Below, piece by piece: positions 6,649 to 14,818 of a stretch of 20,745 nt of DNA. The DNA is from a virus. A program made the translations under genes and the position numbers. Below the pieces are notes generated by a model that saw nothing but the letters and a program-made list of their open reading frames with translations, did not search any database and was not told the origin of the DNA. The stretch spans positions 1-20,745 of IMG/VR virus record IMGVR_UViG_3300043773_000511, one strand, 5' to 3'. Position 1 is the first letter of the stretch, and every line of letters starts with the position of its first letter.

Positions 6649-9600
6649 AAACCTTCTCGGAAGCAACAAAGAACTTCAAGCCAAAGGGCAAGTCCGTAGT
6701 AGTGGCTGTTGGGAGGTTCAATCCCCCCACCACAGGGCATGAACTTCTTCTCAAGAAGGTCAAGGAAGTGCAGTCTGCAAAGGGTGCCGATGCTCATGTC
6801 ATCTACTACAGTTATTCCAACGATCCTAAGAAGAATCCCCTGACTGCGGCGCAGAAAGCCAAGTATCTCAAGCAATTCTTCCCCGGCTACAAGTTCAAGC
6901 AGATGCCCAAGCCTTCGGCAAAGGGTTCGGGTGTATATGCCTGTATGCAGGAGTTGAGCGACCAAGGCTACACACAGGTTTATGTTGTGACCGGTGCCGA
7001 TCACATGACGGAATACCAACTTGTCAAGAAGTACATCAAGAAGACCCCGACACAGAAGGACGGGTACAACTTCAGCAAGTACGAGATAATCAGCGCAGGA
7101 GAGCGTGATCCCGATTCTGAGGGAGTGGTCGGCATGTCTGCAAGCAAGATGCGTAAGGCCGCATTCGATAAGGACATCAAGACCTTCATGACGGGCATTC
7201 CTTCAGGAGTTTCCAAGACGGTAGCAAAGCAGATGTACAATGATGTCCGCAAGGGAATGAGCCTAAAGGAAGAGGTGATCGTAGAGGAAACCAAGACACC
7301 CGTGACGATCATCGCTCTCACTTCAAGCATGGAAGAGAGCGAGAAAAGCACAATCGGAAAGATGGAGGAAGCCTGCAAGAAGTACAAGGTGAACTTCCAT
7401 CCGATCCGCATCAAGACCGCCACCATCAACATCGCCAAGGCAAGTCCCGACAAGATCACCATAGAGAACTTCGATGGCGAAGGAAATGATGTCACCATCA
7501 TCCCGAACCAGACCCTGTGCGTTGTCCGTGGTGGCACGATGAACAGCGAAGTCGGCATTGCCCTCCTCATGTTGTTGCAGAACAACGGCGTATTCATGGT
7601 GAACGAACGAGGCGGCATGGATCTGTGTGCAAACAAGTTGCAGACTGCCATCACGCTAAAGCGACACAACATTCCTCACCCAAAGACTGCATTCGTCGCA
7701 GATGCTGAATCCATTCCCGATGCCCTGAAGCAGATCGGAGGGAAGTTCCCCGTCATCGTCAAAACCCTGACGGGAGCGGAGGGAATTGGCGTATCGATCA
7801 TCGAAAGCGAAAAGTCACTTGTGTCCGTGCTGCAAAGCCTGTGGAAGTACGGTGCCGAGATCATTCTTCAGGAATTCATTCCCGGCTTCACCCATGATGT
7901 CCGAAGCATCTGTCTCAACGGCAAGATTTTCGCATCTGCCAAGCGAGACAAGGCCAAGGGAGACTTCAGAACGAATATTGCCCGTGGTTCAAAGGGCGGT
8001 TCATTCGAACTATCTGAGGACGAGATCAAGTTGGTGGAAACCGTGGCGAGGGTTTCCAAGTGCTACTATGTCGGAGTCGATCATGTGGTCGCTGGTGGAA
8101 AGCCTTACATCATAGAGATGAATGCGAGCCCCGGAAGCGGAAATGTCTACACTCTGTATGAGGACGGAAAGCCGACAAAGGATGTTGATGGCGATGAACT
8201 TGTCGAAGAACTCGTCAAGCACCTGTCCAACAAGCAGAATTGGAAGTTGTTCAGTTCCGTCGCGGTGGTCGAACCAATAAAGGTCGCAGGCGAGGAATTC
8301 TACGGCAAGGTGGATACGGGCAACAGCGGTTACAACTCAATCCATGCCACGGACATTAAGATCAACGAGAAGAACCACACAGTCACCTTCAAGTTCAATG
8401 GCGAGAAGGAGATGACCAAGCCCATACAGAGCCGTATTCGTCTTCGCCATGGTTCTTCCAAGGAAGAGGCAGTCCGTCCGACTGTCCTGTTTGATGTTGA
8501 ATTTAATGGCAGGGAATTCAAGAATGTCAAGTTCAGTCTTGCCGACAGAAGCCACATGAACTACAAGGTTCTTCTTGGTCTTCGTTTCCTCGTTCAGGCC
8601 GGTGTCATGGTCGATCCCAAGGACATGTCGGCTTCGAAGACGAAGATCGATGAGGAGAAACTTGCCATGCAAGGCAAGGAAATGAAGAGTCACCTTGACG
8701 GTCTGATTTCAAAGATCAGGGAAAAGCATGGAAGCACAAATGTGACCTATTCGCAGGCTATGAAGATCGTAGGTGCGACAGGTGCTGCTCGTCTTGCTGC
8801 CCGTGGAATGATTAAGCGTGACAGCGGCAAGAAGGAAAAGGGAGAACTTGGCAAGGAATCCGTGGAGGAATCCAAGTACACAACCAAGACCGGAAAGGCC
8901 GTGTCTCCTGCAAGAGACACGAAGGCCGACTTGCCGAAGAAGTATGTCGCTGGCCTGAGCAAGACGCAGAAGGCAAAGCGAAAGGCACAATTTGACAAGC
9001 GCAAGGACATTCCCGACAGCGATCCCCGTGCATGGAAGAAGTTGCCGGGTGATCCAAAGGAAACCAAGAGAAAGTCCAAGTACACTCAATTGTTTGCCAA
9101 GAAGTTTGGGAAGAAGGTTGAAGAGGCAATCGATCAATTGATGAAGATCGATTCACTCTCCATCCCCATGTCGGAAAAGGTCGAACGAGTCAGGGAATAC
9201 CAATCCAAGTTGCAGACGAAGGAAGAAAGAGACATCTGCACGGTCTTTATTGAAGTCGTCAAGAACGAGATGTACGAACCATATTCCAACATCAAGACAA
9301 CCTTGGACGAGGATTTCGAGTGGATGATGTACAACAGTACGGATTCAGAGTCCACGGCAAGAATCATTAAGAAGAAGTTGCAGGAAGTTCTTGAAATCGG
9401 AACCAACGAAATCGTCAAGGCGTATTCCAAGATGACTCCGGGGCAGAAGTACTACACCGAGGACAAGGCCAAGGAAGAGCAGGATGCCCTTTACAAGGAA
9501 TGGGAAAAGTTGGTCAACATGGGTCCAAAGGAGTTGGAGTCCTTCATCGATTCAGATGAGGGCGAAGAAGCAGGACTTTCCCGCAAGGAGGCTTCCAAAG

Positions 9601-9830
9601 CAGGAGCCAAGGGCGGAAAGATCAAGTCCGGACGAGACTCGGCCCGTGCCATTGTACGCATGTTGCAGACCAAGAAGAAGGATTGGACACCCAACGATTG
9701 GGAATGGGCACGAAGACAGGTCAATTTCATCACACGCATGAAGGGAGCCCAAGGACCGATGCGTGACGAAAAGGGTCGCCCAACAAGGAAACTTCTGGCT
9801 CTGAAGATTTGGGGCCACAACCCGGAATAA
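6645..9830 (+). CDS. Fusion of NMNAT-like nucleotidyltransferase, RimK-like ATP-grasp ligase and RimB-like aspartic protease
   Basis: A 1061-residue multidomain protein. Residues 15-205 form a HIGH-type nucleotidylyltransferase, with GRFNPPTTGH at 23-32 and ISAGERD plus GMSASKMR (149-170) in the place of the NadM/NMNAT ISSTxxR motif. Residues 218-530 form a RimK-like ATP-grasp: KTLTGAEGIGV at 373-383, LQEF at 408-411, DVR at 418-420 and IIEMNASPGSG at 489-499. Residues 535-660 match the retropepsin-like protease paired with RimK: GKVDTGN at 554-560 (Asp557) and LADRSHMNYKVLLG at 632-645. Residues 740-830 are basic. The C-terminus (995-1061) is a phage-type block with SGRDSARAIV and LKIWGHNP. 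The pieces suggest amino-acid ligation to a protein, its reversal, and NAD- or nucleotide-linked chemistry. The true substrates are unknown. ATG 6645 overlaps the preceding stop. The opening MKTFSEA resembles the T4 capsid tag. Confidence 0.85.
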   Translation: MKTFSEATKNFKPKGKSVVVAVGRFNPPTTGHELLLKKVKEVQSAKGADAHVIYYSYSNDPKKNPLTAAQKAKYLKQFFPGYKFKQMPKPSAKGSGVYACMQELSDQGYTQVYVVTGADHMTEYQLVKKYIKKTPTQKDGYNFSKYEIISAGERDPDSEGVVGMSASKMRKAAFDKDIKTFMTGIPSGVSKTVAKQMYNDVRKGMSLKEEVIVEETKTPVTIIALTSSMEESEKSTIGKMEEACKKYKVNFHPIRIKTATINIAKASPDKITIENFDGEGNDVTIIPNQTLCVVRGGTMNSEVGIALLMLLQNNGVFMVNERGGMDLCANKLQTAITLKRHNIPHPKTAFVADAESIPDALKQIGGKFPVIVKTLTGAEGIGVSIIESEKSLVSVLQSLWKYGAEIILQEFIPGFTHDVRSICLNGKIFASAKRDKAKGDFRTNIARGSKGGSFELSEDEIKLVETVARVSKCYYVGVDHVVAGGKPYIIEMNASPGSGNVYTLYEDGKPTKDVDGDELVEELVKHLSNKQNWKLFSSVAVVEPIKVAGEEFYGKVDTGNSGYNSIHATDIKINEKNHTVTFKFNGEKEMTKPIQSRIRLRHGSSKEEAVRPTVLFDVEFNGREFKNVKFSLADRSHMNYKVLLGLRFLVQAGVMVDPKDMSASKTKIDEEKLAMQGKEMKSHLDGLISKIREKHGSTNVTYSQAMKIVGATGAARLAARGMIKRDSGKKEKGELGKESVEESKYTTKTGKAVSPARDTKADLPKKYVAGLSKTQKAKRKAQFDKRKDIPDSDPRAWKKLPGDPKETKRKSKYTQLFAKKFGKKVEEAIDQLMKIDSLSIPMSEKVERVREYQSKLQTKEERDICTVFIEVVKNEMYEPYSNIKTTLDEDFEWMMYNSTDSESTARIIKKKLQEVLEIGTNEIVKAYSKMTPGQKYYTEDKAKEEQDALYKEWEKLVNMGPKELESFIDSDEGEEAGLSRKEASKAGAKGGKIKSGRDSARAIVRMLQTKKKDWTPNDWEWARRQVNFITRMKGAQGPMRDEKGRPTRKLLALKIWGHNPE

Positions 9831-9835
9831 TTCAA

Positions 9836-10102
9836 ATGCAAAGATTCAAAAACTACATCTCCGAAGACAAGCCAGCCGCACATACATCCTTGGAGAAGAA
9901 GTCCAAGGCTTCAGGCATCCCTTACCGCTTCCTCAAGCAAGTCTATGACCGTGGAGTGGTCGCATGGAAGGGAGGCCATAGGCCGGGGGCTGGCCCCGAG
10001 CAATGGGGTCTGGCAAGAGTCAACAGTTTCATCGTCGGCGGCAAGACTCGTCATACCGCCGATGCAGACATTTGGAAAAAGTACAAGGGCAGCAAGCGTT
10101 AA
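9836..10102 (+). CDS. Small GHRPG-motif phage protein (DUF5824-like)
   Basis: An 88-residue protein with the core GIPYRFLKQVYDRG followed by AWKGGHRPG and WGLARVNSF. I recognise this pattern from a widespread small phage family of unknown function (from memory, DUF5824). It starts five bases after the preceding stop, with a weak upstream purine signal, so it is probably translated by coupling to the fusion protein. It begins MQRFKNYISED, another MxxF...E opening like the T4 capsid-targeting tag. The many conserved His, Arg and Trp residues could form a nucleic-acid-binding or catalytic site, but nothing in the sequence decides this. Confidence 0.75.
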   Translation: MQRFKNYISEDKPAAHTSLEKKSKASGIPYRFLKQVYDRGVVAWKGGHRPGAGPEQWGLARVNSFIVGGKTRHTADADIWKKYKGSKR

Positions 10103-10107
10103 ATTTC

Positions 10108-10115
10108 GCTAAATA
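10108..10115 (+). promoter_or_regulatory. T4-type late promoter GCTAAATA
   Basis: GCTAAATACC lies just after the 9836 gene. The predicted start near 10121 gives a leader of about 26 bases, with AGAGGT at 10136-10141 as the Shine-Dalgarno site for ATG 10147. Confidence 0.65.
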
Positions 10116-10146
10116 CCCAAGCATCAACTTCACCTAGAGGTAAACA

Positions 10147-11064
10147 ATGCACAGTAACAAAATCTCTGCCAATTTGCAAAATGACATTCTGAAGGTTCTT
10201 CGTGGCGAAACTATTTCGAAGACCGAACTCCCGACCGCCATCATGGAGGCCGCAAAGCAGGCTTCCATCGATCTGGGTCATGCCTTCCTTGACGAGGGCT
10301 ATCTGTCGGCAGAACGCCGCCGCGACATCCTTCGCCGCAACCTCGCAGAGGGGTTGAAGAAGTGCGGATGCACTCCGACCACGGAAATGATCAACCGCTA
10401 CGAGGAAGAGGCTTCCAAGCCCGTTCAGGTTGATGCTAAGAAGGAAGTTGCCGAGGAAACCAAGAAGGAAGAAGTCGTTGATGAGGCAGTAGTGACCGAA
10501 ACCGAAGAAGAAACTCTTACCGAAAGCAAGGCTAAGGTCACACAAACAAAAGATGGCCGTTATTTCTTCGAATATCCAGGAATGAGTGCAACAACACGGG
10601 CTGGACTTATGCTCTGGGTAAGAGAGGTGTTTGGAACAAACGACAAAACCTACACCTCGGCTAATACTAAGAAAGCATATGACACACTTGCCAAACATGC
10701 AGATGGAATCAATGCATGGATGAAAAAGAACAATTTCGGATCATTTGCCAACGGTACGCACCCTAACTATAAGCACCTTATTGGTTATTATCTGAAGAAC
10801 CTAAAGGGTGTAAATATTAAGGGCAAGTACGATGTTAAGAATGATCTCGGAGCCGGTAAGACTTTAAAGAAGGAAGAAGTCGTTGATGAGGCTGCATCCG
10901 ACATGATGCTTCGCTCTTGGATTCGCAACAATTATCCAAGCGCCGACAACACCAAGTTCAACAAGATCCTCGCAGCAATGCAGAAGCAGTACAACAAAGA
11001 CCCCAAGGGCTATACCTACGGTGGCGGCTTCAGCAAGGTTGCAAAGGACGCAGGGATCAAGTAA
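10147..11064 (+). CDS. Late protein with a repeat-flanked insert domain, function unknown
   Basis: A 305-residue protein in three parts. Residues 1-105 are helical and charged, with an AERRRDILRRN segment. Residues 115-240 are a separate domain with aromatic-rich strands (GRYFFEYPG) and helices, and visibly more A and T at third codon positions. Residues 250-305 are a basic end (SWIRNNYPSADN, YTYGGGFSKVAKDAGIK). The same nine residues KKEEVVDEA occur at 106-114 and 241-249, encoded by an exact 26-base direct repeat, so the middle domain looks inserted or duplicated at a linker. A late promoter and Shine-Dalgarno site precede it, and structural-type genes follow, so a virion or scaffold role is plausible. 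I do not recognise any family. Confidence 0.75.
   Translation: MHSNKISANLQNDILKVLRGETISKTELPTAIMEAAKQASIDLGHAFLDEGYLSAERRRDILRRNLAEGLKKCGCTPTTEMINRYEEEASKPVQVDAKKEVAEETKKEEVVDEAVVTETEEETLTESKAKVTQTKDGRYFFEYPGMSATTRAGLMLWVREVFGTNDKTYTSANTKKAYDTLAKHADGINAWMKKNNFGSFANGTHPNYKHLIGYYLKNLKGVNIKGKYDVKNDLGAGKTLKKEEVVDEAASDMMLRSWIRNNYPSADNTKFNKILAAMQKQYNKDPKGYTYGGGFSKVAKDAGIK
10462..10487 (+). repeat. Direct repeat, copy 1 (26 bases)
   Basis: Begins AAGAAGGAAGAAGTCG and ends GATGAGGC, identical to 10867-10892. It encodes the linker KKEEVVDEA. The copies are 405 bases apart, exactly 135 codons, so recombination between them would delete the middle domain without a frameshift. Confidence 0.9.
10867..10892 (+). 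repeat. Direct repeat, copy 2 (26 bases)
   Basis: Identical to 10462-10487 over all 26 bases and in the same reading frame. It marks the 3' edge of the A/T-richer insert in the 10147 gene. Confidence 0.9.
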
Positions 11065-11078
11065 TCCCTTTCCGAGAG

Positions 11079-11086
11079 ACTAAATA
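11079..11086 (+). promoter_or_regulatory. T4-type late promoter ACTAAATA
   Basis: ACTAAATAAC sits 15 bases after the previous stop. The predicted start is near 11092, leaving about 21 bases of leader that contain AAAGGAG at 11098-11104, eight bases before ATG 11113. Confidence 0.65.
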
Positions 11087-11112
11087 ACAGAGCCCCCAAA
11101 GGAGAACCATAG

Positions 11113-11994
11113 ATGCCACTCTGGAAGAACAACAATCGCGAAGAGTCGAAGCCGTCATGGCTGAACAAGATCGAGAAGAGACTTTGCGTCCGCACCGTCC
11201 GTGGTTGGGAGAAGCCCCTTGATGGGTCTTTCTTCAGCCAAGGAACCACCGCAACCAACTCGGTTCCTGTTCAGATGGAACTCCTTGTCACCATGCCTTA
11301 TGATCCTTCGATCACGGGTGGCGTAAACAGCGCATATGCCTACAGAACAGTAGGCGGGCTCTCCTCGGACAGCCGTGGCATCACTTCGTCCACCGAAGTG
11401 CAGTATTCTCCCTACTTCTCGACTCCTTTCGATGGAGACAGCGCCACCGCAGGCGGTCCTGCTGGTGTTGGAGTCACCCACGACAACATCACCTATGTTG
11501 TTCCCAATGGTGCAACTCGCGGTGCTGGAGTCGGCTACCAGTATGGCGTGAATGCCTATGGCGTGTCCACCCTCGGTGGCCTGACCGGCGTTACCGCTTA
11601 CATCAAGATTGTTGCCAACGATACCAACCTGACACAGAACCTAACTATCGGTCTGTCGGGAACCTACAACGGAATGGCTCTCTACACCGGCATCGGACTG
11701 ACTGTCGGCAATGCCGCTCCTGCCATTCCAGAGGTTGTGTACAACGCCTTCTTCGGTGCAACCGGAGATGATCCGGGGATCAAGCAGTATCGTCAAGACA
11801 ACATCGCTGTTCTTGTTGTCGGTGGCCAGACTGCTGCCGGTACAAAGGTTGTTGATCTAATCGTTCGCGACAACTCGGGTGTCACCTTCGGCACCATCAA
11901 CGGTCTGACGGGAGCAACCGGCTTTGCCGAATTCACGCTGTCGTTCGACCGTAATGCCGCCGATGCCAAGTGGATCACTTCGTACTCGAAGTAA
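11113..11994 (+). CDS. Probable virion structural protein
   Basis: A 293-residue protein. After a polar, tryptophan-containing start (MPLWKNNN, SKPSWLNKIEKR) it is rich in Gly, Thr, Val and Asn, with alternating strand patterns and very few charges (TGGVNSAYAYRTVGG, YVVPNGATRGAGVGYQYG). That is typical of beta-rich capsid, decoration or tail proteins. It has its own late promoter and a strong Shine-Dalgarno site. I recall similar W-N-N...SKPxWL openings in structural proteins of T4-type marine phages but cannot name a function. No signal peptide, catalytic motif or coiled coil is visible. The 12008 gene follows at 13 bases and probably shares the transcript. Confidence 0.65.
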   Translation: MPLWKNNNREESKPSWLNKIEKRLCVRTVRGWEKPLDGSFFSQGTTATNSVPVQMELLVTMPYDPSITGGVNSAYAYRTVGGLSSDSRGITSSTEVQYSPYFSTPFDGDSATAGGPAGVGVTHDNITYVVPNGATRGAGVGYQYGVNAYGVSTLGGLTGVTAYIKIVANDTNLTQNLTIGLSGTYNGMALYTGIGLTVGNAAPAIPEVVYNAFFGATGDDPGIKQYRQDNIAVLVVGGQTAAGTKVVDLIVRDNSGVTFGTINGLTGATGFAEFTLSFDRNAADAKWITSYSK

Positions 11995-12007
11995 GTAAGG
12001 AGTCAAG

Positions 12008-12604
12008 ATGCGTTTCAAGGACTTGCGTAAGAAGATTGAGGAAGCAATGCTTCCTACCGACTACTACGGTGGGTATGTTGTCGGCACAAAGGTTGGACCC
12101 TTGGACTCTCAGGACAATGCAGTTGATGCTCCCGAGGCCAGCGTCCACAAACTCACGCATCAGGAATTGAAGAGACTCAACACCTTCCTTGGTGCTTCAG
12201 AGGACAAGGCTTACATTGATGTGAATGTAGCCATCAACAACATGAAGCAGAAGTTGCAGACACAGGGCATTTCGTTTGACTTCAAGCCCGATGATGTGAT
12301 GGAAGACGGCGATCACATCTTCCCGCTGAAGCAGTTCGGCGGACGCTACGGAATGGACGGGACATCCTACAATCCAATCAACGACGATGGCATCACCCAT
12401 CGTCTTGGTCACGGATTGAACCTGATGATCACCACCATGCGTCAGTCAAACGGCCTCACCAACATGTGTGCCAAGATTTGTCCTGCCAATGAAATGCCAA
12501 CCTCTCCCGAGATGAAGCCCAAGAATGCACCCATGAACATGTCGGCAAGCACGGTAATGGCAAACAAGAATCCATTCACCAACCCGACATTCTCCAAGCA
12601 ATAA
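12008..12604 (+). CDS. Conserved phage protein with capsid-tag-like start, function unknown
   Basis: A 198-residue protein preceded by TAAGGAG. It starts MRFKDLRKKIEEA, similar to the MxxF...I.E openings of T4 internal proteins. A central segment HKLTHQELKRLNTFLG followed by YIDVNVAINNMKQKLQ recalls a family in T4-type phages that I know only as hypothetical. The second half is low in hydrophobic residues and rich in Asn, Met, Pro and Gly, and looks loosely structured (MKPKNAPMNMSAS). It is the last gene of the late unit that starts at 11079 and ends at a strong terminator. A packaged or minor virion protein is the most likely role, based on context only. Confidence 0.65.
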   Translation: MRFKDLRKKIEEAMLPTDYYGGYVVGTKVGPLDSQDNAVDAPEASVHKLTHQELKRLNTFLGASEDKAYIDVNVAINNMKQKLQTQGISFDFKPDDVMEDGDHIFPLKQFGGRYGMDGTSYNPINDDGITHRLGHGLNLMITTMRQSNGLTNMCAKICPANEMPTSPEMKPKNAPMNMSASTVMANKNPFTNPTFSKQ

Positions 12605-12619
12605 TCGAAGATATGAAGA

Positions 12620-12656
12620 AAGGGGCATCAGTTTCGGCTGGTGCCCCTTGTTATTT
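12620..12656 (+). terminator. Rho-independent terminator
   Basis: AAGGGGCATCAG at 12620-12631 pairs over 12 bases (one G:U) with CTGGTGCCCCTT at 12638-12649 around the loop TTTCGG, followed by the T-rich GTTATTT. It ends the 11079-12604 late transcript. Confidence 0.88.
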
Positions 12657-12657
12657 G

Positions 12658-12665
12658 GATAGATA
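12658..12665 (+). promoter_or_regulatory. Possible degenerate late promoter GATAGATA
   Basis: GATAGATA differs from the GATAAATA used twice elsewhere by one base. The gene at 12687 lies after a terminator and needs its own promoter. This would give a leader of about 16 bases, but with no Shine-Dalgarno site. A weak sigma70-like pair (TTGTTA, TATCAA) is an alternative. Confidence 0.3.
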
Positions 12666-12686
12666 ATGGTGTATCAATGACTCATC

Positions 12687-13076
12687 ATGCAATTCAAGAA
12701 ACTAGACAATGACAACTACTCGCTGTATGCAGCGAAATACTACGACAATCCAACTTGTCGTGGAGTTGAGGAATTCAACGAGGATTTGACCCGCCTGATA
12801 TACCTCAAGCGTCTGTTTCGCCGCTATCGAAGGACGGGTGAATTGCGTGAGCGATTGATACTGAATCATTTGATTACTTTCTACAATGTCTTTGGTGTGG
12901 AAGCCGCAACTCGGCTTCTCTTTTTCAAAATAGACCCCGATTTGTATGATGTGTTGAAGACCTTCATTGTGTTCCTGAACTACATGGACCCAAAGACAAA
13001 CACCATAGATGGCATAGATATTATTGCAATTCAGTTGGATCAGACGATCATAGATCGATTAAGGACACTCGGGTGA
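12687..13076 (+). CDS. Conserved T4-type phage protein, function unknown
   Basis: A 129-residue, mostly helical protein. Segments such as LYAAKYYDNP, EEFNEDLTRLIYLKRLFRRY and LILNHLITFYNVFG match, from memory, a small protein widely conserved in T4-type cyanophages and their relatives that has no assigned function. The conserved Arg/Tyr-rich helix suggests protein or nucleic-acid contacts. The start at 12687 is the first ATG in frame after the terminator. A nearby ATG at 12677 is in another frame. The stop overlaps the GTG start of the next gene (GTGA), so the two are coupled and probably act together or in fixed ratio. Confidence 0.8.
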   Translation: MQFKKLDNDNYSLYAAKYYDNPTCRGVEEFNEDLTRLIYLKRLFRRYRRTGELRERLILNHLITFYNVFGVEAATRLLFFKIDPDLYDVLKTFIVFLNYMDPKTNTIDGIDIIAIQLDQTIIDRLRTLG

Positions 13077-13801
13077 AGAGCAAGGCACAAGACAAACTCA
13101 TACAGCATCGCCTGCTTGATCTTGTGCTGACCTCTTGGACAGAACAGCCTGCCTTCATGTGGGGCATCATCAACGAGCATGGGGCGATTCTACGCAATCG
13201 TGTATCCCTTATGACCAAGGAAGAGAAGGCTGCATATCCAAGCAACTTCTATGCTCTTGCATGGAAATTCAAGAAACTCCTTGAGACAGCCAAGACTCCA
13301 ACCGAGATTGCCAAGGCCATCGTCGCTCTCTACGACATCCGCGAGAAGACGAAGGAAGACATGGTGAATCCAAAGTCCATCGATGAAGCCGCAAGGATCA
13401 TCTTCAAGGAAACAAACATCGACCTACAGTCGCTACTTGAAGAGAACCACGATGCCCGTCCGCTTATCGGAAAGTATGAACTAGACGGAAAGCCCGTGTC
13501 ATTCGAAAAGCCAGTCATGCCGATTGATGAAATCCTTGGATTCCCAATTTACAGAAATGGTGAAGACTTGTTCCTGACTCTTGAGGCAAAGAAGACTAGC
13601 AGCGAGGATGGAGCAGCAGCCGTGGCTGTTCCTGCCAACAATGTCGGATCAGGAAACATCGCCGGTGTGTCGCCGGGTCAGGAACCGCCGGGTCCAAAGG
13701 GTGGGTTCAAGGCATTGGCCAAGATGAAGAAGAAAAGGATCATGCAACTCAGGAGGGATTCAAAGACCCTCAATGTGATTGCCAAAGAAGACAAGGAGTA
13801 A
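13073..13801 (+). CDS. Conserved phage protein with flexible Gly/Pro linker, GTG start
   Basis: A 242-residue protein that starts with GTG at 13073, overlapping the previous stop. Residues 1-100 are helical (HRLLDLVLTSWTEQPAFMWG, YALAWKFKKLLETA). A NVGSGNIAGVSPGQEPPG segment near 190-210 is a Gly/Pro-rich linker of a kind seen in many T4-type phage proteins. The basic end FKALAKMKKKRIMQLRR may bind DNA or another protein. No enzyme motif is visible. Tight coupling to the 12687 gene suggests a shared pathway. A virion or assembly role is possible, but nothing in the sequence proves it. Confidence 0.7.
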   Translation: MKSKAQDKLIQHRLLDLVLTSWTEQPAFMWGIINEHGAILRNRVSLMTKEEKAAYPSNFYALAWKFKKLLETAKTPTEIAKAIVALYDIREKTKEDMVNPKSIDEAARIIFKETNIDLQSLLEENHDARPLIGKYELDGKPVSFEKPVMPIDEILGFPIYRNGEDLFLTLEAKKTSSEDGAAAVAVPANNVGSGNIAGVSPGQEPPGPKGGFKALAKMKKKRIMQLRRDSKTLNVIAKEDKE

Positions 13802-13804
13802 GAC

Positions 13805-14695
13805 ATGCTTTTTAGATGCTTTGCCGTGGTGTTGGGGGCAACCATCCTATTTGCAAATGGCTGCAAGAGCCTTCCTCCTGTCGAACCTTCCACGGGTGCA
13901 GCATCCGCAACCCTCAATTCCGTGGTTGACAGAACCAACGATGAGGTGGCAAACATCAAGCGAGATGCCTTGGAGATCAAGGAAAATACCAAGAGTGCAA
14001 TGCTGTCAAAGAGTGGACCAGAGATGGTGTTGGGCAAGATCGACAGCGAGGCAGACGCAATCGTTGCCTCTGCCAATGACATACAGAAGGAAACCGCCAA
14101 ACTCAAGAAACTCACGGCAGAGGTGACTAAACTTGAAAAGTCCCTGACTACCTTGAGGATTGCCATGGAAGAAGCCAAGGCCGCTGCACTTGAACGGCTT
14201 TATGGCTACATCACTTTGTTCTGGGTAATCGGCTTCATCTTGATCGCGGCTGGCGCTGCGGTTGCGTTCTTTCTCAACAAGACATATGGTGGGATGTTGG
14301 CGCTCCTAGGTGCCCTGATGCTTGGGTTTGCCTCTGCATCGCATCGCTATCTTGACGAGATCGCCATGGTCGGTGCCATACTTCTTGTGGCAGGGTTCAT
14401 CACGGCTGTGGGAATGATTGTCTGGTCAACCATCAACAGCAAGAGAAGCAGCATTGCCGTCAAGGAAATCGTGGAGATGATGCAGATTCTCAAGGAAACC
14501 ATGACAGACGATGAGAGAAATCGAATCTTCGGGCCGGATGGGATTGCAAGCAAGGTGCAGTCCGATCTGACCAAGGAGATCATCGCAAAGGTCAAGGAGA
14601 AGAATGGTTTCAAGCGGCTTGAGGAAATCCGCAATGCCATGAAGGAGTCGGAGAAGACAGGAGCAACGGGGGCAGCACCGCCCGAGTCAAAGTGA
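13805..14695 (+). CDS. Lipoprotein-like, coiled-coil, three-helix membrane protein
   Basis: A 296-residue protein with a clear Shine-Dalgarno site (AAGGAG) before ATG 13805. Residues 1-20 form a short hydrophobic signal ending in FANGC, a plausible lipobox with Cys20. Residues 35-130 are helical and heptad-like (NIKRDALEIKEN, KLTAEVTKLEKSLTTL), fitting a coiled coil. Three membrane helices follow at about 133-157, 162-180 and 186-210. The end (215-296) is charged and helical, finishing in a low-complexity tail. A protein tethered at both ends in this way could act in lysis as a holin- or spanin-like factor, or as a membrane-remodelling or exclusion protein. I recognise no family. A gene-free stretch of about 160 bases with no clear terminator follows, up to the primase. 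Confidence 0.7.
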   Translation: MLFRCFAVVLGATILFANGCKSLPPVEPSTGAASATLNSVVDRTNDEVANIKRDALEIKENTKSAMLSKSGPEMVLGKIDSEADAIVASANDIQKETAKLKKLTAEVTKLEKSLTTLRIAMEEAKAAALERLYGYITLFWVIGFILIAAGAAVAFFLNKTYGGMLALLGALMLGFASASHRYLDEIAMVGAILLVAGFITAVGMIVWSTINSKRSSIAVKEIVEMMQILKETMTDDERNRIFGPDGIASKVQSDLTKEIIAKVKEKNGFKRLEEIRNAMKESEKTGATGAAPPESK

Positions 14696-14818
14696 CGCTA
14701 TGTATGCGTGACCGTTGCTGAAAATCCCACTTTTTCGGGCAGTTACAACAATTATTTTTGCGGCGAGAAAAAGAGGGCGGAAGTCAACTTTTAGTGAGCG
14801 AATCGTTGAGATTTGCTG

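Noticed and set aside
14696-14790. Possible terminator after the 13805 gene
   Set aside because: Short inverted pieces (ACGC/GCGT, CCCACTTTTTCGGG) do not form a stable stem next to a T tract.
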